A DNA stretch of 64,000 nucleotides from Thermoanaerobacterium sp. CMT5567-10 (GCF_030534315.2 NZ_CP130558.2:1602501-1666500); one strand, 5' to 3'; positions 8,699 to 16,855 are shown, counted from the stretch's first letter. Program-made: numbers and translations. Notes: generated by a model from the letters alone, not told the origin.

Positions 8699-8770
8699 AT
8701 AAAAGGCCGCACACCCGACTCTGTCATGTTACCATAAGCGTTACATAAGCAGTTAACTCCATTCAAGCAC
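8699..8770. repeat. Left 72-bp target-site duplication (copy of SRP RNA 3' end)
   Basis: The 72 bp from ATAAAAGGCC to CAAGCAC are identical to 10746-10817. They are the 3' end of the SRP RNA gene in minus orientation. The copies differ from the next base on either side, so the duplication has sharp ends that coincide with the ends of the insertion element. Confidence 0.95.
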
Positions 8771-8869
8771 CCCTAGTTTTGCAGCAAAATTTTATGTAGC
8801 GTAACCCGGAACCAGCAATTTTACTAACGATTCCGGGTAAAATTTTTTTAAATTTTTGTCATATTTTGG

Positions 8870-8898
8870 TTGCGGATTATTATGGATTGTGGTATAAT
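8870..8898 (+). promoter_or_regulatory. Transposase promoter inside the IS
   Basis: TTGCGG (8870-8875) and a consensus TATAAT (8893-8898) are separated by 17 bp, 35 bp ahead of the transposase start. Confidence 0.65.
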
Positions 8899-8932
8899 AT
8901 AGTTATATTGAATTTTATTGGGGGAGTTTAAT

Positions 8933-10645
8933 GTGTATTTAAAGAAAAGCAAACGTAGTTCCGGAAGAATATACTTATCTATTGCAGATGGATATCGCGA
9001 TAAAGAAAGAGGGCATACAAGGACTGTTACTATTAAATCCCTTGGATACCTCGATGAACTTCAAAAACAATACGATGATCCTATCGCTTTTTTTGAACAA
9101 AAGGTTAAAGAATTGAATGAACAAAAAGCCATGAAAAAGGCTCCAATTGCTCTTAATTTTTCTCCTAATGAAAGACTTTTGGTTAATACGGATAACCGTA
9201 AAAACTTTGGCTATGCTGCATTTAGTAAGATTTATCATGAGCTTGAATTGGATAAATTTTTGAAAAACAGGCAGCGTCATTCAAAAGAAGAGTATGATGC
9301 TAATGCTATTATGAAACTTCTCGTATTTTCACGCTTATTGTATCCTGCTTCAAAGAAAAAGACTTATGAGAATAGAGATATATTCTTTGAGAGGTCTGAT
9401 TTTTCTTTGGATGATATCTACAGATGTTTATCTTTTTTCAATAAGCATAGTGATGCTTTGCAACTTTGGGTTCATGAGCATATTAAGTCTTTATATGAAC
9501 GAAATACTAATCTAGTTTATTACGATGTTACCAATTATTATTTTGAAATTGATGAACAAGATGAATTGCGTAAAAAAGGCGTTTCTAAAGAACATAGACC
9601 AGATCCAATTGTGCAGATGGGATTATTTATGGACACCAATGGTATACCTATTACATATAAACTTTTTCCTGGTAATGCTCTAGATAAAACTACACTTATG
9701 CCTATGTTAAGGAAAATACAACATGATTATTCTTTGGGAAGAATTATTGTAGTTGCTGATAAAGGCATCATTACTGGCGATAACATTTGGTATACTTTAT
9801 CTGCTGGTAATGGTTATGTATTTAGCTATTCTGTTCGTTGTGCGGATAAGGAATTTAAGAAATATGTCCTTGACGAAAATGGATATACATACAGAGGAGA
9901 TAGCTTCAAGATAAAATCCAGACTTTATCCAAGAGAAATATTAGTAACCACCACTAAAGGCAAAAAAATGAAAAAGGTAGTTGATGAAAAACAGGTTATT
10001 TTCTATAGTGAAGAGTATGCCTTAAAAGCAAAATATGAACGAGCTGCTACAATAGAGAAAGCAAAAGACCTAATTAAAAATCCAGCAAAATACAATAAAG
10101 CTACATCTTACGGTGCTTCCAAATATGTAAAGAATCTCATTTTTGATGAAGAAACTGGCGAAATATTAGAAAGTGCTCATCAACACTTAGCATTTGATGA
10201 GGAAAAACTAAAAGAAGAAGAAAGATTTGATGGATACTATGCAATAGTTACTAGCGAATACAAAGAATCTGATGATAAAATTATTGAAATGTACCGTGGC
10301 CTTTGGAAAATAGAAGAATCTTTTAAAATAACTAAAAGTGATATCGAAAGCAGACCGGTGTATTTATCACTAAAAGAGCATATTGATGCTCATTTTCTGA
10401 TATGCTTTATATCACTTGTAATTGTGAGGATACTTGAATATAGATTAAATGGAAAATATTCTGTTTCAGCTATACTTGAGAGTCTAGCAAAAGCATCCTG
10501 CAGTTACATACAAGAAAATTATTACCTGTTTGATTTTAATAATGATGTTCTTGAAGATATAGGTAAAGAATTAGGTATTGATTTTGGGAAAAAGATTATG
10601 ACATTAGGAGAGATTAAAAAAATTTTAGGAGAAGTAAAAAAATGA
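8933..10645 (+). CDS. IS1634-family transposase
   Basis: About 570 residues. The N-terminus YLKKSKRSSGRIYLSI with YRD..GHTRTVTIKSLGYLDEL is typical of IS1634-family transposases. The DDE catalytic core follows: DVTNYYFE.. region, VVADKGI, and late WKIEESFKITKSDIE carrying the glutamate. I prefer the GTG at 8933, six bases after GGGGGAG, to the TTG at 8918 that lies in front of that ribosome binding site. The frame is unbroken, so the element may still be active. Confidence 0.92.
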   Translation: MYLKKSKRSSGRIYLSIADGYRDKERGHTRTVTIKSLGYLDELQKQYDDPIAFFEQKVKELNEQKAMKKAPIALNFSPNERLLVNTDNRKNFGYAAFSKIYHELELDKFLKNRQRHSKEEYDANAIMKLLVFSRLLYPASKKKTYENRDIFFERSDFSLDDIYRCLSFFNKHSDALQLWVHEHIKSLYERNTNLVYYDVTNYYFEIDEQDELRKKGVSKEHRPDPIVQMGLFMDTNGIPITYKLFPGNALDKTTLMPMLRKIQHDYSLGRIIVVADKGIITGDNIWYTLSAGNGYVFSYSVRCADKEFKKYVLDENGYTYRGDSFKIKSRLYPREILVTTTKGKKMKKVVDEKQVIFYSEEYALKAKYERAATIEKAKDLIKNPAKYNKATSYGASKYVKNLIFDEETGEILESAHQHLAFDEEKLKEEERFDGYYAIVTSEYKESDDKIIEMYRGLWKIEESFKITKSDIESRPVYLSLKEHIDAHFLICFISLVIVRILEYRLNGKYSVSAILESLAKASCSYIQENYYLFDFNNDVLEDIGKELGIDFGKKIMTLGEIKKILGEVKK

Positions 10646-10675
10646 CATTTCCACTACAACTTATTGACAAAAACA

Positions 10676-10719
10676 GAAAGCCCGAAAGCCTTCATTTTAA
10701 AGGGCTTATGGGCTTTTTT
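10676..10719 (+). terminator. Terminator-like hairpin near the IS right end
   Basis: AAAGCCC with GGGCTTT, plus an inner AAGCC/GGGCTT pairing, is followed by a T-run on the plus strand. It would end the transposase transcript. It is also positioned to stop SRP RNA read-through entering the element from the right. Confidence 0.65.
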
Positions 10720-10745
10720 TATCCTTTTTTGCTGCAAAAGTCAGG

Positions 10746-10817
10746 ATAAAAGGCCGCACACCCGACTCTGTCATGTTACCATAAGCGTTACATAAGCAGT
10801 TAACTCCATTCAAGCAC
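10746..10817. repeat. Right 72-bp target-site duplication (SRP RNA 3' end in place)
   Basis: Identical to 8699-8770. This copy is continuous with the rest of the SRP RNA gene, so the RNA coding sequence remains whole after insertion. Confidence 0.95.
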
Positions 10818-11028
10818 TCCCCCGGCACATGAAAGTATTTGCTTACCGTTGCTTCCTTCCGGACCTGGCGGGGTTCACAAATTTCCATTGCGGAGGACTT
10901 GAATATCATAATCACTTACTTACGCCAGCCTTACAGTAATCATGCCTCGGCTCGGGAATTCGACCCTGCTATAGCGGATTGCAGGTTACAGGGCACCGCT
11001 ACCTCCCCATCTAGTACGGCCATGTAAG
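10747..11028 (-). ncRNA. ffs: Signal recognition particle RNA (large, Bacillus type)
   Basis: On the minus strand the conserved core GGTCCGGAAGGAAGCAACGG (domain IV, read on the minus strand near 10840-10866) is present. The Alu-domain start GGGGAGGTAGCGGTGCCCTG is also present. The ends pair: GGCCGTAC (11021-11014) with GTGTGCGGCC (10761-10752). Length of about 275 nt fits the large Gram-positive form. The 3' end reads GGCCTTTTAT. It lies downstream of tadA, as in Bacillus. The last 72 bp were duplicated by the IS. Exact mature ends are uncertain by a few bases. Confidence 0.95.
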
Positions 11029-11071
11029 TCATTTATTAACTTACGACATTATTTTGCGCAATACAAAGTTT

Positions 11072-11100
11072 ATTATACATCGTCTATATGTAAAAATCAA
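11072..11100 (-). promoter_or_regulatory. SRP RNA promoter
   Basis: TTGATT (11095-11100) and TATAAT (11072-11077) are spaced 17 bp on the minus strand, about 45 bp before the mature RNA start. Confidence 0.75.
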
Positions 11101-11156
11101 TATTTTGATTGAGATTTTTAATGGATGTTATGGATTAAGATGGGATATGTGTTTTA

Positions 11157-11250
11157 TGGCGGAGAGAGAGGGATTCGAACCCTCGGTACCCATTTTGTGG
11201 GTACACACGATTTCCAGTCGTGCGCCTTAGACCAGCTCAGCCATCTCTCC
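11157..11250 (-). tRNA. tRNA-Ser (anticodon GGA)
   Basis: A full class II cloverleaf with acceptor GGAGAGA/TCTCTCC, anticodon stem CACGA/TCGTG around loop CTGGAAA, long variable arm, GGTTCGAATCC T-arm and encoded CCA (11159-11157). Decodes UCC/UCU. Confidence 0.97.
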
Positions 11251-11262
11251 ATGATATTTCCA

Positions 11263-11352
11263 TGGCGGAGAGAGTGAGATTCGAACTCACGAGGCGGAAA
11301 TCCGCCCACTCGCTTTCGAGGCGAGCGCTTTCGACCACTCAGCCATCTCTCC
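11263..11352 (-). tRNA. tRNA-Ser (anticodon CGA)
   Basis: Class II tRNA with acceptor GGAGAGA, anticodon stem CTCGC/GCGAG around CTCGAAA, long variable arm and encoded CCA. Its first 14 nt overlap the 3' end of tadA, so processing of this tRNA from a common transcript would cut the tadA message at its stop codon. Decodes UCG. Confidence 0.97.
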
Positions 11353-11785
11353 GGATTTGCCTTAGTCTACTAAAGAAATCACTTATTAATTTTTTACAAT
11401 CATCTTCCATAATGCCAAAATAAACGTCAACTTTCTTATTTAAAAAATCATACACAGTGCCTGCAGCACCGCTATCATGGCTCTCAGCACCTATATATAC
11501 TCTTTTTATCCTGGATTCAATTATAGCACCTGCACACATAGGACATGGCTCTAATGTTACATACAGCGATGCGTCATTGAGTCTCCAGTCTCCAATGTTT
11601 TTGCAAGCATCTTTTATCGCATTGATTTCAGCGTGCTGAGTTGCATCTTTTTCAGTTTCTTTTAAGTTATGCCCTTTTCCTATGATTATACCATCTTTAA
11701 CGACAACTGCACCAACCGGCATCTCACCAAGTTTAAGGCTTAGCACAGCTTCATCAATAGCGCATTGCATATATTTATTGTACAT
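11339..11785 (-). CDS. tadA: tRNA-specific adenosine deaminase TadA
   Basis: About 148 residues. The zinc-deaminase motifs are HAEINAI and PCPMCAGAIIESRI. It converts A34 to inosine in tRNA-Arg(ACG), which is encoded at 16764-16840. The start at 11785 (MYNKYMQCAIDEAV) is chosen because upstream in-frame starts fall inside the tRNA-Arg gene; the ribosome binding site is weak. The last codons and TGA stop lie inside the 5' end of tRNA-Ser(CGA). The gene is thus wedged between tRNA genes and very likely shares their transcript. Confidence 0.95.
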   Translation of the reverse strand: MYNKYMQCAIDEAVLSLKLGEMPVGAVVVKDGIIIGKGHNLKETEKDATQHAEINAIKDACKNIGDWRLNDASLYVTLEPCPMCAGAIIESRIKRVYIGAESHDSGAAGTVYDFLNKKVDVYFGIMEDDCKKLISDFFSRLRQIRRDG

Positions 11786-11801
11786 CTCAATCACACATAA
11801 A

Positions 11802-11878
<77 letters not shown>

Positions 11879-11887
11879 ATGATTTAC

Positions 11888-11915
11888 ATTATATATAAAA
11901 TTTGAATTTTGTCAA
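11888..11915 (-). promoter_or_regulatory. Promoter of the tRNA-Arg/tadA/tRNA-Ser transcript
   Basis: Consensus TTGACA (11910-11915) and TATAAT (11888-11893) with a 16-bp spacer on the minus strand, ten bases before tRNA-Arg(CCT). Confidence 0.85.
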
Positions 11916-12035
11916 TATCATTATACAATACGTGCTTAAATTAATCAAGATGGTTAGTCCAATCCATTTTTTAGATATGAGACTTATGCTTGCTTCAAAA
12001 AGCCTCAGAAATTCTTCTATGACCTTAAAAACCTC

Positions 12036-13418
12036 CTAATCAAAGTTTTCTACCAAAATAATATTATTGCTATATGATGCAAAATTAGCCACTTCACTGG
12101 TAAAACCACTCTTTGAGAATAAAACATAATACTTATTTGGATAATCAAATAATGAGCTTTTTTCTATCAAGCCATTTAAAACAGCCATATCTGTCTTTTG
12201 ATTTTGCCATTTGCACTCTCCAAATATTATATTATCATTATTGATAGCAACAATATCAATTTCTTCTTCACGTCTTTTATACGGATTGTTGCCCCACCAT
12301 TTACCTATTTCTTCAAAAATAAATGGCAGTTTTTTATTTTTATTCAGTATTTTAAGATAATCTATACATATTTCTTCATACACTAACCCCAAAAAATCAT
12401 TCATTGACATCTTAATCTTGTTTTCAATGACTTCATCAAGCAGTCCCTGCTCTATTAATGCCTTGTTGTTAAAAACAAATCTGTACCAAAACCTGAAGAA
12501 ATTATCTTTAATCTTATATATGCTTTTTCTGCTTTTGGCCTTTAGTTCTATAGGGGTAACTTTTTCGAGTATTTTTAAGTCTATCAATGTAGAAATATAT
12601 TTAGAGCACTTATCAGTATTAATACCTACTTTTGTAGATATTTCATTTAATTTACTGCTTCCTGTAGCTATTGCTTCTATTATTGAATTGTATAAAGCAG
12701 GCTCTCTAACTTCTTGTCTTAGTAACAATTTGGGTTCTTCATATAGATATGATGATTTATCTAATATTTTAGTCTTAATATTTTCATATACATTACATTT
12801 ATCATCAAAAATACTTAAATATTGGGGAATCCCGCCTAAAACACCGTATGCTATAACTTGTTCTTCAAAGCTGTAGCTTGGGAAAAACTTTCTACTGTCA
12901 AAAAAGTTAAATGGTTCAACTATTAATTGTGACGTTCTTCTTCCGTATAATGGGCTTTTATAGCTTAATACTTCTTTTTCAATAAAGCTCATAGAAGATC
13001 CGCAGACAATCAAAAAAAGTTTTGTATCTTTTAAATGATGATCTATTAAATTTTGAAGTATCGAAGGAATGCTTTTATTTGAATTAACAATATAGGGAAA
13101 TTCATCTATAACAACGACTAAACGTTCATCTTTAGCTTGTTGGCCTAAAAATAAAAAGGCTTTTTCCCATGATTCAAATTTTCCTACTATTCCATTAAGT
13201 CCAAAATACAAAAGTATCTTATCTGAGAAAGACTCAAGGGCAATTTTATCATTGTACTCTTCAGCGACAAAAAATATTGATGGCTTATCTTTGCAAAATT
13301 CAGTCAACAATGTAGTTTTCCCTACACGTCTTCTGCCATACATAACTATAAAATGAAATCTATCCTCATTGTACAAACTATTTAAAGTCTCAAGTTCATA
13401 TTCTCTGCCTATAAACAT
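12036..13418 (-). CDS. AAA ATPase with winged-helix and nuclease-like (DUF234) C-terminus
   Basis: 460 residues of the archaeal-type AAA ATPase family. Walker A is GRRRVGKTTLL near residue 28 and Walker B is LVVVIDEFPYI near 100. A winged helix-turn-helix-like part lies around 240-310 (SSKLNEISTKVGINTDKCSKYI). A C-terminal DUF234-like part carries EEIDIVA..FGECKW, a PD-(D/E)XK-like pattern. Biological role is unknown in bacteria; such genes are scattered and often lie in accessory regions. The ATG has GAGGTGA in front. A strong promoter with three 15-bp repeats lies upstream, hinting at tight regulation, possibly by the protein itself. It is the only seemingly intact large gene of the island. 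Confidence 0.8.
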   Translation of the reverse strand: MFIGREYELETLNSLYNEDRFHFIVMYGRRRVGKTTLLTEFCKDKPSIFFVAEEYNDKIALESFSDKILLYFGLNGIVGKFESWEKAFLFLGQQAKDERLVVVIDEFPYIVNSNKSIPSILQNLIDHHLKDTKLFLIVCGSSMSFIEKEVLSYKSPLYGRRTSQLIVEPFNFFDSRKFFPSYSFEEQVIAYGVLGGIPQYLSIFDDKCNVYENIKTKILDKSSYLYEEPKLLLRQEVREPALYNSIIEAIATGSSKLNEISTKVGINTDKCSKYISTLIDLKILEKVTPIELKAKSRKSIYKIKDNFFRFWYRFVFNNKALIEQGLLDEVIENKIKMSMNDFLGLVYEEICIDYLKILNKNKKLPFIFEEIGKWWGNNPYKRREEEIDIVAINNDNIIFGECKWQNQKTDMAVLNGLIEKSSLFDYPNKYYVLFSKSGFTSEVANFASYSNNIILVENFD

Positions 13419-13436
13419 AAATTCACCTCGATTATT

Positions 13437-13481
13437 AACTTATAAGTTAGTAACTTTAAAGTTAGTAATTATAAAGTTAAT
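13437..13481. repeat. Three 15-bp operator-like tandem repeats
   Basis: AACTTATAAGTTAGT, AACTTTAAAGTTAGT and AATTATAAAGTTAAT follow each other without gaps (13437-13481). The first two contain perfect palindromes (AACTTATAAGTT, AACTTTAAAGTT). They occupy the transcription start region of the ATPase gene, right after its -10 element. Confidence 0.8.
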
Positions 13482-13484
13482 TAT

Positions 13485-13513
13485 ATTATATCACATCAAT
13501 AAAAAAATTCCAA
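13485..13513 (-). promoter_or_regulatory. Promoter of the AAA ATPase gene
   Basis: TTGGAA (13508-13513) and TATAAT (13485-13490) with a 17-bp spacer on the minus strand. The tandem repeats lie immediately downstream. Confidence 0.7.
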
Positions 13514-13563
13514 TATTTTTCAAAAGTAAATATGGGGAAGGAAAAATATTAAAAGAGAAATAG

Positions 13564-14283
<720 letters not shown>

Positions 14284-14667
14284 TGATTACGATGAAATAG
14301 TTCAACCATGGTAAAATGCAAAATTAAGGCCGCTGTTTCCCCTATAGGGAAAACAGATATATCGTACATGGTTAGAAAATTATGGTCTTATCAATTATTT
14401 AAAAAGTGTTGCATTTAATATTGCAATTTGCGCTTTATTTTATCAGTTATTTATTTTAAAGTCTACTCCGAGCTTCTAAAAAAATAGCACGTCTGCGAAG
14501 AATGAGCAGAGGTGCGTCATAAATTCGGATTTTTGATTTGAGTAAAGCGAAATCGTTTATAATTTTAATTAACAAGTGCAGTCACTTTTATTAATCCAAT
14601 ATTTTACATATTTTATTTATTCATATAACTTCTGACACTACCACAATAGACAGACAATATCAATTAA
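14284..14667. other. Gene-free stretch: IS30 tail and AT-rich DNA
   Basis: The first 150 bp are the non-coding tail of the IS30 remnant. The rest is AT-rich with no supported gene. One imperfect hairpin, GCACGTCTGC with GCAGAGGTGC (about 14487-14516), was seen without an assigned role. Confidence 0.6.
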
Positions 14668-14674
14668 ATAGAAA

Positions 14675-14698
14675 CTCCCTCCTAAAAAGGAGGGAAAA
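14675..14698 (-). terminator. Terminator after the 51-residue peptide gene
   Basis: CCCTCC (14677-14682) pairs with GGAGGG (14689-14694) across a six-base loop. It sits 20 bp past the stop of the small gene. The T-run on the minus strand is interrupted (TTTCTATTT). Confidence 0.55.
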
Positions 14699-14714
14699 AT
14701 TCATTTAAGCTTAA

Positions 14715-14870
14715 TTACGTATTTTGTTCCTTTATTTTCGTATCAGTTTCGTCAGTTATCCAAGGTGCTCTACAAAATCCATCTTTGTGAGATGTAAGTT
14801 GACCTTTTGCTATTGCAAAAGCTTTTAAAGCGTCAACATCTACTTTCTCAGCCAAATTTTCAATTGACAA
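14715..14870 (-). CDS. Unrecognised 51-residue peptide
   Basis: A 51-residue frame starts with TTG at 14870, six bases after the strong ribosome binding site AAAGGAGGG, and ends at TAA 14715; a hairpin follows. The peptide begins MSIENLAEKVDVDALKAF and its second half contains GFCRAPWITDETD, with one cysteine and one tryptophan. The N-terminal half looks helical and charged, like a leader, but I do not recognise the family. No modification or export gene is visible nearby. It lies in the island close to a GAF-LuxR regulator transcribed in the same direction. Confidence 0.6.
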   Translation of the reverse strand: MSIENLAEKVDVDALKAFAIAKGQLTSHKDGFCRAPWITDETDTKIKEQNT

Positions 14871-14900
14871 TCTTAACCCTCCTTTCTATAAAAGACTTTT

Positions 14901-14996
14901 TTAGGTATTTACGAAACCCCATAATGCTCTAAAAAAGCTGGGTTTCGTTTATATTTTCAAAGGATTTCCTCCACTTTTGTTGAATTATTATATAAT
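14901..14996 (+). repeat. Repeat A: probable transposon left end
   Basis: This 96-bp block starting TTAGGTATTTACGAAACC is about 80 percent identical by eye to 16213-16309 in the same orientation. It contains the inverted pair CGAAACCC (14912-14919) and GGGTTTCG (14940-14947), and leads into a transposase N-terminus at 15027. It is therefore probably the end and promoter region of an insertion element. On the other strand it forms the upstream region of the 51-residue peptide gene. Confidence 0.65.
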
Positions 14997-15026
14997 ACAC
15001 TATATTAACAAATAGGAGGTATCATT

Positions 15027-15333
15027 ATGAAAACCAAGTTTAAACAATTATCTATCAGCGATGTCTTCACTGATATTGAATCTATTTTTGAAGAAAACAA
15101 GCCCAAGTTTATCAAATTATTTGATTCTTACATTAATTTTTCTGAAATTGTACCTCAGTCTTTTTATGAGCATTATACAGTTATTATGGTCGTCATAGAG
15201 TCTTCAATCTCGAGTCTATGCTTTCTTCTTTGGTTATCCAAAAGATTCTTTCTATACCCACTACTCAATTACTTGTCCACATTTTTAACCTTTCTAAGGA
15301 CCTTAGAGAACTTTGGGGGTTCTTTAAAATTAT
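15027..15333 (+). pseudogene. Transposase N-terminal fragment (DDE type), frameshifted
   Basis: An AGGAGG-led ATG at 15027 opens MKTKFKQLSISDVFTDIESI and continues to SFYEHYT. After a frameshift near 15180 the sequence goes on as YYGRHRVFNLESMLSSL and LLVHIFNLSKDLRELWGF. This matches the start of a common clostridial DDE transposase type (IS4/IS1182-like; family not certain). The gene stops after about 100 residues, with no catalytic core, at the 3' end of the GAF-LuxR gene. Confidence 0.8.
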
Positions 15334-15386
15334 AATGATACCAACTTTTGTTGCCTTAAAAACTAATTCTGCATCCGTATTTGCTT

Positions 15387-16118
15387 TTAATAAAATCCGA
15401 AGTTTTTTATATGATTTTTAAGAGTATTTTCTGCAATATGTATTCTTTTACATATATCTTTTCTCTCCATTCCATGCGCTAAACAATATATTATTGCTGT
15501 ATCAATTGAAGTTAACTCCAACTCAATTGTGTACAATTTATTTTTATATGTTAAAGCTTTTTCTATACATTTAACTATATTTCTTAAGATAAAACTTTGA
15601 TAATCTATATTTTGACAATTTGCACATGACAAATCAAGATAAGCAACTATTAAAGCATTTGTGTAATCAATTATAGGAATTGCTGTACAATACCAATTTT
15701 CTAATATATCCCACTGATGATCCTTACCACATATTTGATACTGTTGTTTATATTCCATTGCTAAACTGACTGCATTTATTCCACTATTTTCTAGCTTTAA
15801 ACTAACTCCTTCTGTAAAATTTATTTCTTTAAAATAATTTTCTAATCTACTATTATATATTAATTGAATGATATAGCCATCTTCGTCACATAAAACAAAA
15901 AAATAGCCTTCATCAATCATTCTGCTATACAAAAAGTCTGTATTTATAATATTATCAAGTGCTGCAATAATATCATTTTTACGTTCTTTTCTATGCTTAA
16001 ATTCTTCAGCTTCAATACTTTTTTTAAATTTCCCATCCATAAAATTTAATCTACTTAGTTTAAGATATAATTCCACATACTCTCTTGATTCTTTTGTTAT
16101 AGTAATGACTTCAAACAA
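15387..16118 (-). CDS. GAF-domain LuxR-type regulator, 3' end frameshifted
   Basis: About 243 residues. The N-terminal GAF-like part resembles the sensor region of AcoR-type activators: GVSLKLENSGINAVSLAMEY and WYCTAIPIIDYTNALI. The C-terminus is a LuxR-type helix-turn-helix: IIYCLAHGMERKDICKRIHIAENTLKNHI. The TTG at 16118, eight bases after GGAGG, is preferred over an upstream ATG. The frame ends soon after the recognition helix. Adding one base in the A-run near 15407 restores a normal LuxR tail (LLKANTDAELVFKATKVGII). So a single-base loss has probably truncated the DNA-binding domain. Function may be lost. Confidence 0.75.
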   Translation of the reverse strand: MFEVITITKESREYVELYLKLSRLNFMDGKFKKSIEAEEFKHRKERKNDIIAALDNIINTDFLYSRMIDEGYFFVLCDEDGYIIQLIYNSRLENYFKEINFTEGVSLKLENSGINAVSLAMEYKQQYQICGKDHQWDILENWYCTAIPIIDYTNALIVAYLDLSCANCQNIDYQSFILRNIVKCIEKALTYKNKLYTIELELTSIDTAIIYCLAHGMERKDICKRIHIAENTLKNHIKNFGFY

Positions 16119-16212
16119 TTTAAATACCTCCATTGTTATTAAAATAACATTAATCATTAATTAATTCTATAAAATAGCAAAAAATCCTCCTTAATAAAGA
16201 AAGAAATGTATT

Positions 16213-16309
16213 TTAGGTATTTGCAAAACCTCATAATGCTCTATAAAAGTGGAATTTCGCTTATATTTTTAAATGATTTCCTCTACTTTTGTCGAATTAT
16301 TATATAATA
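16213..16309 (+). repeat. Repeat B: second copy of the transposon-end-like block
   Basis: Starts TTAGGTATTTGCAAAACC and parallels 14901-14996 to the shared TTATTATATAATA at its end. No transposase follows; the ParB-like remnant starts about 40 bp downstream. It is probably an orphan end left by a decayed element. Confidence 0.6.
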
Positions 16310-16346
16310 TTTAAATCATCTTAAAACATGAAGGAAATAAGTATTG

Positions 16347-16690
16347 GAGCCAATTGTTATAACAAAAAAAAGAATTTATTTCAGGGCTGCATAGATTAAA
16401 AGCATCAAAAGTGCTAGATTTAAATGAAATAGAATGCATAACAATGAGCTACAATAATATTGACAAAGAATTGGCTGAAATTGACAAAAACTTAATAATG
16501 ACAGAATAGACAGTCTTGGAACATACTGAACATTTAAAAAGAATGAAAGATCTGTATGAAGCAAAGTATCCAGAAACAAAAGCAGGTATAAAATGCGCTT
16601 ATGGAATGAACAAAGCATCAGGATATAACGTTGACGACAAAATAACACCAACGTTTGCTGAAGATACTGCTAATAAATCAAGGAACACCA
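16347..16690 (+). pseudogene. ParB-like nuclease/partition protein remnant
   Basis: The decoded pieces EPIVITKKRIYF, ISGLHRLKASKVLDLNEIEC, NNIDKELAEIDKNLI, TVLEHTEHLKRMKDLYEAKYPETK and FAEDTANK match ParB-like proteins of mobile elements. The N-terminus is missing. The frame shifts at the A-run near 16370, and a TAG at 16507-16509 interrupts it. This is a decayed phage or conjugative-element gene unrelated to the chromosomal parB at 60 kb. Confidence 0.8.
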
Positions 16691-16715
16691 TAATTCCAAT
16701 TTTAACTCGCAATCA

Positions 16716-16749
16716 AAAAGGGTATATGCCCTATGACATATACCCTTAA
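16716..16749 (-). terminator. Terminator after tRNA-Arg(ACG)
   Basis: AAGGGTATATG (16718-16728) pairs with CATATACCCTT (16737-16747), followed by a T-run on the minus strand, 15 bp past the tRNA. Confidence 0.85.
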
Positions 16750-16763
16750 ATATGCTATTTTAC

Positions 16764-16840
<77 letters not shown>

Positions 16841-16855
16841 CCATTTACATACTTT

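Larger units (their letters stand above)
8771..10745 (+). mobile_element. IS1634-type insertion sequence, complete
   Basis: A 1975-bp element bounded exactly by the 72-bp duplication. Its ends form an imperfect inverted repeat. The left end begins CCCTAGTTTTGCAGCAAAA and the right end, reversed, begins CCTGACTTTTGCAGCAAAA. It contains one transposase gene with its own promoter and a terminator-like hairpin near the right end. IS1634-type elements are known for unusually long and variable target duplications, which fits 72 bp. The element appears intact. Confidence 0.93.

Noticed and set aside
8640-8700. Promoter for the HD-GYP sensor gene around TATAAT near 8655
   Set aside because: The -10 is good but no acceptable -35 is seen at 16-18 bp, so it was not listed.
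10839-11027. Open frames on both strands across the SRP RNA gene
   Set aside because: They coincide with conserved SRP RNA structure and have no ribosome binding site.
11930-12035. Possible small membrane peptide after the AAA ATPase gene (TAGGAGG near 12024)
   Set aside because: A ribosome binding site is present but no start codon follows in a frame of useful length; the frame VIEEFLRLFEAS lacks an initiator.
14487-14516. Hairpin GCACGTCTGC/GCAGAGGTGC as a possible small RNA or CRISPR-like repeat
   Set aside because: Single occurrence, one mismatch, no array, no promoter or terminator context.
16160-16200. Seven-codon frame after AAGGAGG upstream of the GAF-LuxR gene
   Set aside because: Too short and AT-biased to support as a leader peptide without expression data.
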